A DNA stretch of 16,916 nucleotides, from assembly GCA_009602725.1 (NCBI GenBank), contig WELB01000055.1, positions 177,667 through 194,582 on the forward strand, in the 5' to 3' direction. Source of the DNA: Spirogloea muscicola (taxonomy: Eukaryota > Streptophyta > Zygnematophyceae > Spirogloeales > Spirogloeaceae). Below the pieces are notes generated by a model that made no database searches, had not been told where the DNA came from, and saw only the letters and a program-made list of their open reading frames with translations. The position numbers and the translations under genes are program-made. Below, in pieces: positions 9,262 through 16,916 of the stretch (the stretch's first letter is position 1; each line of letters begins with the position of its first letter).

Positions 9262-10734
9262 TGAGGTCACACTTCTGCTGGCCAATTTGACAAAGCTTCG
9301 TGCAGCCTAAGTCTTCCCTGTGCGGCCCATCCTTAGCTTGAAAGGGGCTCTCCCAATGGGGGCAAGGGCTGTGAAAAGCCATCCCAGATTGATGACAAGG
9401 TTCGAAGGGGTCAAAAGCGCTCTCAGAGTTGGAGGAGGATGAACCACTTGATACCCACAAGCGAGGAGCCGCAGATCCGAAAGAGTAGCTTGGCTGAACT
9501 TCGTGAGGGCGCCCTCAGTGCATTGCGCAATTCATCAAAGCCCTCTTCTCATGCGCCAACCCAAGAACCACTTTGCCTGTGCTCACTTGTAAAATGTGTG
9601 CGTTTCTGCACAATTTGCACTGGAAAGCCAAAGTGGCACCGGTGCCCAAACGCCGCATGACTTGGGGTTCGGGCTCAGGAGACCGCGCACATGCAGTTTC
9701 GTATTCAGAGGCCGTAGAGAGGCGAACAAACGTCTGAACATGCTTGTGCATGAACGAGTGGGCGTCTCTGTCAGCAGAAGTGGATGCAGAACTCTCTAGT
9801 CATACAGACAGCACAGGCCCCACATTCACTCCGCCACACAGTCACGCAGACAATCACAGGCTGTCGTGCCTGCCTGTATAGCACCAACTACGCGTCGAGG
9901 TGCCACACCTGGAACTCCGCCTACAGGCCAGGACTCTGCTTGACTAGCAGCAGCCTGCCCTGCATGACCTCTCTACCAGGTAAGGAGGCATCCAAACAAT
10001 GTGGCAAGAGGCATTACCACACCAAAGACTACTCTCCAGGAGGAAATACTTTCCTTGCGGAGAGTCAGCATCTCTCTGCCATATGATATCATTGAGGCTC
10101 ACTTCCGCAAGGAGGGTAAGGCAGTAGATACAGACACTCCGCGTCCGGCTCTCCAACCCACACGACTGCCCTCTAACTGACGCTACAATGACGCTCTGCG
10201 CCTGGGCATGACAAGGCTCCGCCCTCACTCAGAGACTGGCAGCTATACATAGGGCGCACCGAGCAGTGGTCGCCTCAGATCCAATGTTGGGAATCGAGCC
10301 CGATGTGCCGGGGCACCCCTTTAACATAGGAGCGCTCCCACGGCGAACGAGGCTGAGTCAGATGGTTAGCCAGCCCATTCGCTGGTTCATCATGATACAA
10401 CATCTGACAGAAAAGTTTCCCGGCCCAAATCGCTGCTTCACCACATTACTCGTTCAGTAGCAGGAAGAGGGCACCACTGAATGACATGACATCTTGAAAA
10501 GCATCAACTTGTGCAGCTGTGCACATACTTATTGTCATGTCTTCGTCAGTTTTTGTTCAATTTCTGTGTGTTCAATTTCTGCAAAGCTTATAAATTTAGC
10601 AGATTCTAAGAGCTTAGTCATTTCGGCATTGGAAGTGCTTGATGGATTCCGGGCCTAGCACAATGAAAGTGGTGATCACCAGATACCATCACAAGACATA
10701 AGCTGAACCACAGTGTGCGAGGAGAGATGTGCTC

Positions 10735-13700
10735 CTAGGCCACCTGAGCCTCCTCCACCGTGGCTTGATCAGCCGGGGGGACCGTGCACACCAAATTGCG
10801 GTCACCAAATACATTGTCCACGCGGGCTGCACACAAGTTGGTGAAGTCGATGTCATAAGTAAGACAGAATCATGAGTGAAACCATTCAGCAACTACTCAC
10901 AAGCTCATGACCATCTGCAGCGCCTGCTTGATGCCTTGCTGCAGGACATAGAGAGCACATTTGAACAAAGAGGAAACCAAGTGATTCTGATGAGACAGTA
11001 CAGACAACAAATAGATCAAGTGTCCATGAGACCCCAAGCTCACATGTAGATGGCCAGAACTTGGACTGTCGGACCCAGGAGGCAGGGAAAGCAGCCTGCT
11101 CCCGCCCGTATGGCTTCTGCCACTCGTCAGCCAGCACAACTGATGCAGGATGGGGTGCTCCCTGGCCACAGAATTGTGCAGAATGTCAGGCGCGTTGGCA
11201 TGATGCAAGCTAGTTAGAGTTTGCTAGCCAAGCACACCTGGGGCTTCTTGGATGAGCTGCCTGCATGGGCCCACTTGCTCTTGCCAAAGACAAGCACACG
11301 GACACCAAGGTCGACAAATGCTGATGCACAGGGGTAAGATAGCACCTTGAGCACGTTGTCCTTCACGCTGGCCTCCCCGGTCTCAATAGCACGAATCTCC
11401 TCCCGGATGGCGATCATAGCGTTGCAGAAGCGGTCCAACTCGGCCTGTAAACAGAGCCAGCTGGCCAAGGGTTAGCAGTAGATTCAAGATATGGGCTCAT
11501 CGCCATCCACCTCTGCAGAGAATTTCATCAATAAATTCACAGCCAAGCTGCTGCTACAGCTCTTCACCTTGCTCTCAGATTCGGTGGGCTCAATCATCAA
11601 GGTTCCTGGGACTGGCCACGACATGGTGGGTGCATGATACCCGTAGTCCATCAGGCGCTTGGCAACATCCTCTGGTTCAATACCAGCCGTTGCCTGCTCA
11701 AGCAAGTACGCAAACAATCGACATCAGGCAACCAATCTTCCACGTCTTTCCGAGCAGCATCTTGATCAATCTGTACCCGTGCTTGACATGCAAGTGCAAC
11801 TTGCAAGAAGTTGCAGATATACAGCGGAGCACCTTGAATTGGCGGAGATCGATGATAAACTCATGTGCGCACGTGCCATTGGCTCCCCGGAAAAGCACAG
11901 GGAAATGTGACTGCAGCATCATGTGTACCCAAGTGTCAGACCACGCGCTGTTGGAGCTTGCAGACACCCAACCTGTACTTTAAATTTCAGTAAAGCAAGG
12001 CAACTGGGTTGCCGCATAAGGCAGCAGAGGGGACGCCTCAAGTGAGTACCTCCAAGCGCTTGGCCATGTAGTTGGCGTTGAGAATGGCAAGCTTGGATGC
12101 GTTTGTAAGGCCCTCGGCTCCCATGAGAGCAATGTACATGAAGGAGATGGGCAGGATGAGAGCAGATCCCCAAGGAGCCGCTGCTACAACACCAAACGGC
12201 TTCTTCTCTCCCTCAGGAGCTGGCAGGCCACCAGTGGGAATCTGCAGGAAGCCGCATGTGTCTACCTTCAGTTGCTGTTAAGAAGACTGAACAAAGCTTT
12301 GCACTTGGAACTTTTGACGCGCTTATTGGCTTGCCCACTATATGTCACGAATGACCCTGAAAGTAGCAGTATGGTAAGGGAAAAGCTGGCATGTTGCAAG
12401 TGATGAAGCACATTGCTAGTGAAAATGCAAGGTAATGTGAGACTGCAAGGTAACGTGATAGCCAGTAATGCACGGAGGTAAGGCGCAATGTGACTCACAA
12501 CTGGATGGGAAGGAAGGAAGGGTGCCAGATGAGCCTTGACACCAATAGGACCCATGCCCGGCCCTCCACCCCCGTGGGGAATGCAGAATGTCTTGTGCAG
12601 ATTCAAGTGGCACACGTCGGCTCCAATGAAGCCAGGGCTGGTCAAACCCACCTGCAAATCACAGAATTTTATCCTCAGGCAACTTCACAAGCATCCACAC
12701 ATGCCTGCTATTTCATGGCAGTGCCTCCCACTGCTTCACCACCCAGTGTCCTTACTCGCACTCAACAGAAGGATCAGGAAAACTATCATTGATGCTTGCA
12801 AAGGGTTGACTGTCGGTAAAGCTTAGAAAGAGCACCTGCGCATTCATGTTAGCCCCATCCATGTACACCTGGCCCCCATTCTTGTGAATGATCCTGCAGA
12901 TCTCGTCAATGCCTTCCTCATAGACACCATGTGTGCTGGGGTAGGTCACCTGCCAACACAATATCAACACCTCTGGTCAGTGCTGCGTCTGCAGCTTACC
13001 CCTCTCGCAAGCATGCAGAAGTGGTTCTTGATGTCTTCTTAGAAGTATGAACTATCGTAACCATCTCACACACAATCTCTGCCATAAGCACATGGCTATA
13101 GCAAAGCAGACGCCTGTATCAAGTCGTATATTTCTAAAACTGCAAGAGTGCAGACAATATTTGCTTGTAAAGGCAAGTACGACCATGAGAGCGGATAGAT
13201 TGTCCGTGTGCTTCTCTGCTGCTGCCTTCAGCTCAGCAATGTTCACATTGCCCTTAGCATCGGTACCAACGGCGACAATGCGCATGCCACACATGGCCGC
13301 TGACGCTGGGTTGGTGCCATGCGCTGACACAGGAATGATGCAGACATTGCGATGGCTGTCGCCCCTGGACTGTTATGTGCATGGCCCAGGAAGAAGTCAG
13401 CATGCGCATGGGGTACAACACGAAATTGTCAACCTGACCGATGTTGAATACATTTTGCAGCAGGTGACTTGCATGATAACAATAAGATGATGACAGGTGA
13501 TAAGGGCTTAATGAGCAGCTTGACCATCTCCTATATATGTGATGGAGCTGACTTATTTGCGGATTGGACTCTACCTGGTGATAGGCACGAATAGCCATGA
13601 GGCCAGCATACTCCCCTGAGGCACCGGCATTTGGCTGGAGCGAGACTGAGTCGAAGCCAGTGATCTTGGCAAGCATGTCACCCAGATCAGCAAACATCTC

Positions 13701-16700
13701 CTGCGGGTGCAAAGGAAATTGATATCAAACATAGGCATCAGATTGCCCTGAATTCACAACATACAGAGAAGCTGCAGCAAAGTGCACGGCAGACCAGCTA
13801 CAATTCTCGATACGAGCAGTCTAGTGAAAATGATCGAATACAAGTAGTTTGCTGTTACAGAAACTAGCCCGCTGTTGTAGAAACTAGCCCGTCAAGTACC
13901 TGGTAACCCTGAGTCTGATCAACGGGTGCAAAAGGGTGGAGGTTGGCAAGCTCCGGCCACGTGATGGGAATCATCTCAGTGGTTGCATTGAGCTTCATTG
14001 TGCAAGACCCGAGGGGAATCATGCTGTGGACCAGAGACAGGTCCTTGGCTTGCAGGCGGTAGATGTAACGCAGCAGCTCGTGCTCCGAGTGGTAGCTGAC
14101 GCAGGTAGAAGCATGGAAAGAAAACTCAGCTCCATTGCTTGCAATGTCCCATGGTGGCAGACAGGTCAAGTGCCAATCTCAAGCAGATACGGCAGGACAC
14201 ACTTCACAACATCAATTGGATTTGATGAGCCCTCAAAGACAAACATGTTGAAGACGGGGTGCGTGAGGAAGGCGCTGGTCCTCTGGAGGCCCTGCGGGAT
14301 GCCGCTCTGCGCACTTGAGGCCAGGGACTCTACTTGGGCACCACCCTGCAATAGAGTCAGTAAGCAAGCTCTTCATGAGCTCCAGTCTGCTCACGTATGC
14401 TCAATGCTGCACTCAACTGATGCATACTAAAACACCGCCTGCAATAACTCAAATCCTGCATCTTTCAATGACCAAGGCACCTGCCACCACTAGGACCTTT
14501 TCTCGTAGCTTCTGCAAAAATAAGCCTGGAGAATTTGCCTCACTCACATGCCCACCACAGAAGACAGAAAACAGAGCGTCAACATCCTCCAGAGTGCTTG
14601 TCTCATCAAAAGCCACAGTCACCTGTTGGAGATGGGGGGCATGTGTTAGTCAAGTGTCAGGCTTCCAAACACCGTCATCAGTAAGAGACACGCTCTGCAT
14701 TGAACAATCAGGCTCATAGCACACGTCTGTGCACCGTGTCTGCGTCAAGTTGCCGCAGGTTCATGCCCTTCTCCACAGCAGCGGAGAGGATTGACGCCGC
14801 CTTGTTGGAGCCAACATTGACAGCCACGGTGTCAAAGAAGGCAGAAGATTTGATGCTGCCAGCATTGCTCTTCCTTATGCCCTCCGCAAACACTGAAGCA
14901 AGTCCATGAACGCGGTTGGCAATTTGCTTGAGGCCCTCCGGCCCATGGTACACTGCATACATGGCCGCCATGTTCGCCAACAACGCCTGCGCGGTCCTCA
15001 GCAGGCATGAGAAGAAGCCACCGAGTAAAGACCAGCGCTGAAAGTAGCACATTTTAAGCCCAACATTCTGAAATAATCTAGACTACCAGTAGAGGCACTT
15101 TACTGTATCTGGTAGCACAGGTCTGGGCTTACATACACATGTACACATGTATGACACTGAACCGATGAATGCGGTGCTGTGCTGTCCAAGTTGTCAGGAT
15201 CTAAAGCACTCTGCGTGCAGTCTCCCATCTAAGTGGCATGCCACGGACCTGCGCAGTGCAGATGTTGGAGGTAGCCTTGTCTCGGCGGATGTGCTGCTCA
15301 CGGGTTTGCATAGCCATACGCAGGGCTGGCTTCCCAGCGGCGTCAATGCTCACGCCAATGATTCGCCCCGGCATGAGCCGCTTGTACTCCTGCAAGAACT
15401 TCCCGGGCATGTGTTAGCAGCCTGAGCGCATACAGGGGAGGGGGTCTCTGATGCAGTGGTCCTTGCGACTTTGGCAGATCTCTCAAACTCATCTCCCAAT
15501 TCTTGCGCAATTGCAGGTGCATTGGCCTTGCCGACAACCAGCAGTTCCTCTCACCACTGGTCCTCTTGCTTCTGGAGGATGAAGCATGCACCTCCCTAAA
15601 CATTGAAAACAAGTTGAAGAAATTGACAAGATGAAATGGCAAATACGTAGCTCTGAGCTGACCTGCGAGGTTGCAAGGAATGCGGCATGGGGACCGCCAT
15701 AGCCCATAGGCACGCCAAAGCGCTGAGCGGACCCCACCACCATGTCGGCGCCAAATTCACCGGGTGGCTTCAGGACTGTGGCAGGCAAGCACTGTCTCAG
15801 AGCTGCTGCAGAGCTGTACCCAGCTTCCAAGGACAGGCGCAATGTTGACGAACTAGGAGGAGGAGGAGCGGCAAAGGTCAGTGGAATACAGGTAATTAAC
15901 ATGCCGATTACACAGTATGGATGGAATACTGAAGCCCTTGCCAGTGCAAGACTATGACATGACATCGGCGATTGAGGAGATTAAGGACAATGCTAATTCA
16001 AATGTGCCGTCATGTGTGCAAATCGTTGCCGTGGCACTGAAGTACTGACTGCAATGGTGCTTCTTGTTGCAACATCAAGAGCCCCATGGCCAAGAGCAGG
16101 TGAGCACACCTGTCAGCGCCAGCAGATCGGTCGCCACCACCACCTTGACCCCAGCCTGGTGCGCCTTGTCGACGAATGCGGCATAGTCCTCGATAGCGCC
16201 GTCGGTGGCCGGGTACTGCACCAGCGCGCCGCACACGTCGCCCTTGCTGTAGTCGAACTCGCCCGGCGGCGCAATGCGGACCTCCATGCCGAGGCCGTCG
16301 GCGCGCGTCTGGCAGCACGCGATGGTCTGCGGGTGGCAGTTGTCGGCGATGAAGAACGTGGGGCGCTTGCGCGACGCGATATTGGCGGCCATGGCCATGG
16401 CCTCCGCGGCGGCGGTGCCCTCGTCCAGGAGCGAGGCGTTGGACATGGGCATGGCGGTGAGGTCGGCGACGAGCGTCTGGAAGTTGAGCAGCGACTCCAG
16501 GCGGCCCTGCGCGATCTCCGCCTGGTACGGCGTGTACTGCGTGTACCACCCAGGGCTCTCCAGCACGTTGCGCAGCACCACCGGCGGCGTGTGCGTGCCG
16601 TAGTACCCCATGCCGAGGAAGGACTTGAGGACGCGGTTCTTGCCAGCCATGGCCCTCATGGCCGCCAGCGCCGCCGCCTCGGTCAGGCCCGCGCTGTACT

Positions 16701-16916
16701 TGCCGAGCTCCATCGGCGGCGCCGCGATGGCGCGCGGCACCGTCGCCTCCACCAGCGCGTCCACGGAGGGGAACCCGCAGGCGGACGCCATGGCCGTCGC
16801 GTCCTCGGGGCCGATGCTGTTGTGCCGGCGCGGGAAGGTGTCGGACGCCCGCAGCGCCTCCATGGCGATCCCCCGGCGCGCCAAGGCGGCCGCCGCGGCG
16901 GCGGCCCGCGGCGACG
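10735..16916 (-). CDS. GLDC: Glycine decarboxylase P protein, mitochondrial (17 exons, 5' end outside window)
   Basis: PLP enzyme of the glycine cleavage system in the mitochondrial matrix: it decarboxylates glycine and passes the aminomethyl group to lipoyl H protein, the photorespiratory step. Exons in order: 16916-16110, 15775-15663, 15389-15249, 14986-14735, 14622-14548, 14345-14245, 14095-13900, 13700-13575, 13369-13184, 12949-12836, 12651-12499, 12241-12050, 11910-11833, 11693-11568, 11444-11346, 11161-11044, 10826-10735 (stop TAG 10737-10735). All introns are GT-AG; introns 1 and 16 are phase 1, intron 6 phase 2, the other thirteen phase 0. The 988 readable residues run collinear with plant P proteins: [14 protein letters not shown] near the start, [63 protein letters not shown], then [16 protein letters not shown] with the PLP lysine at residue 723, and [20 protein letters not shown]. 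No conserved block is missing. The frame stays open to the right edge through an Ala/Arg stretch ([14 protein letters not shown]), typical of a mitochondrial presequence, so the true ATG lies beyond it. An in-frame ATG at 16863 would remove the presequence. Confidence 0.97.
13851..13890 (+). repeat. Two tandem 20-bp copies in intron 7 of the P-protein gene
   Basis: GCTGTTACAGAAACTAGCCC (13851-13870) is followed at once by a copy differing at two bases (13871-13890). It ends nine bases from the donor of intron 7 (minus strand, intron 13701-13899). It is a small duplication that leaves the splice site itself intact. Confidence 0.85.

Larger units (their letters stand above)
7111..10734. other. 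3.6-kb stretch with no recognisable intact gene
   Basis: The stretch lies between the synthetase 5' flank and the end of the P-protein gene. Base composition drops to that of the introns. Open frames on both strands are short, give no family I recognise, and do not join through plausible splice sites. It holds a 23-bp tandem repeat (7609-7653), a TGTAA motif near 8784 on the plus strand, a possible reverse-transcriptase remnant (9039-9261) and a Cys-rich frame (9236-9799, minus). The lower end must contain the 3' untranslated region of the P-protein gene. Confidence 0.6.

Noticed and set aside
10287-10303. T-arm-like sequence (GGGCTCGATTCCC on the minus strand), similar to a tRNA B box
   Set aside because: The stem is broken at one pair, and there is no matching A box, anticodon arm or acceptor stem at the right distance.
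15132-15152. ACACATGT repeated twice, partly palindromic
   Set aside because: It is too short and simple to separate from chance in an intron.
16882-16884. TTG as start codon of the P protein
   Set aside because: Nuclear genes of this kind start with ATG, and the frame stays open upstream with presequence-like composition to the window edge.
1-16916. CRISPR arrays, bacterial operons, phage or plasmid functions
   Set aside because: No regularly spaced repeats and no bacterial gene organisation; the window is eukaryotic nuclear DNA with spliced genes.

Overview
This is nuclear DNA of a photosynthetic eukaryote, most likely a chlorophyte green alga (trebouxiophyte-like or related). The protein genes are split by many short GT-AG introns (112-580 bp). 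Many donors read GTGC or GTGAG and most acceptors read CAG. There is a short tract of plant-type CCCTAAA telomere repeat. The two identified genes encode a cyanobacterial-type organellar threonyl-tRNA synthetase and a plant-type glycine decarboxylase P protein. I cannot name the species.

Layout. (1) 1-819, plus strand: the 3' end of a gene whose penultimate exon resembles the end of an FHA domain; its 579-bp intron holds the telomere-like tract and an imperfect repeat pair. (2) 820-1341: convergent intergenic gap. (3) 1342-6958, minus strand: a 12-exon threonyl-tRNA synthetase gene, complete except that its first exon is broken by one N next to 45 A's, which destroys the targeting-peptide sequence. 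(4) 6959-10734: 3.8 kb without a recognisable intact gene. It holds the 5' flank of the synthetase gene with telo-box motifs, a small tandem repeat and possible decayed mobile-element coding sequence. (5) 10735-16916, minus strand: 17 exons of the glycine decarboxylase P protein, running off the right edge inside the mitochondrial presequence.

I fixed the exons of both large genes by joining reading frames at GT-AG sites so that conserved blocks of the two families run on without gap or frameshift. That gives 618 residues for the synthetase after the N codon and 988 for the P protein. Both products serve organelles: the synthetase charges threonine tRNA in the plastid and possibly the mitochondrion, and the P protein starts photorespiratory glycine cleavage in the mitochondrion. 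Nothing suggests they form a functional cluster.

I found no previously undescribed system. The points most worth checking are the damaged first exon, telo-box motifs around the synthetase 5' end, the strong phase-0 intron bias, the steep 5' GC gradient, and weak reverse-transcriptase-like fragments near 9.1 kb.
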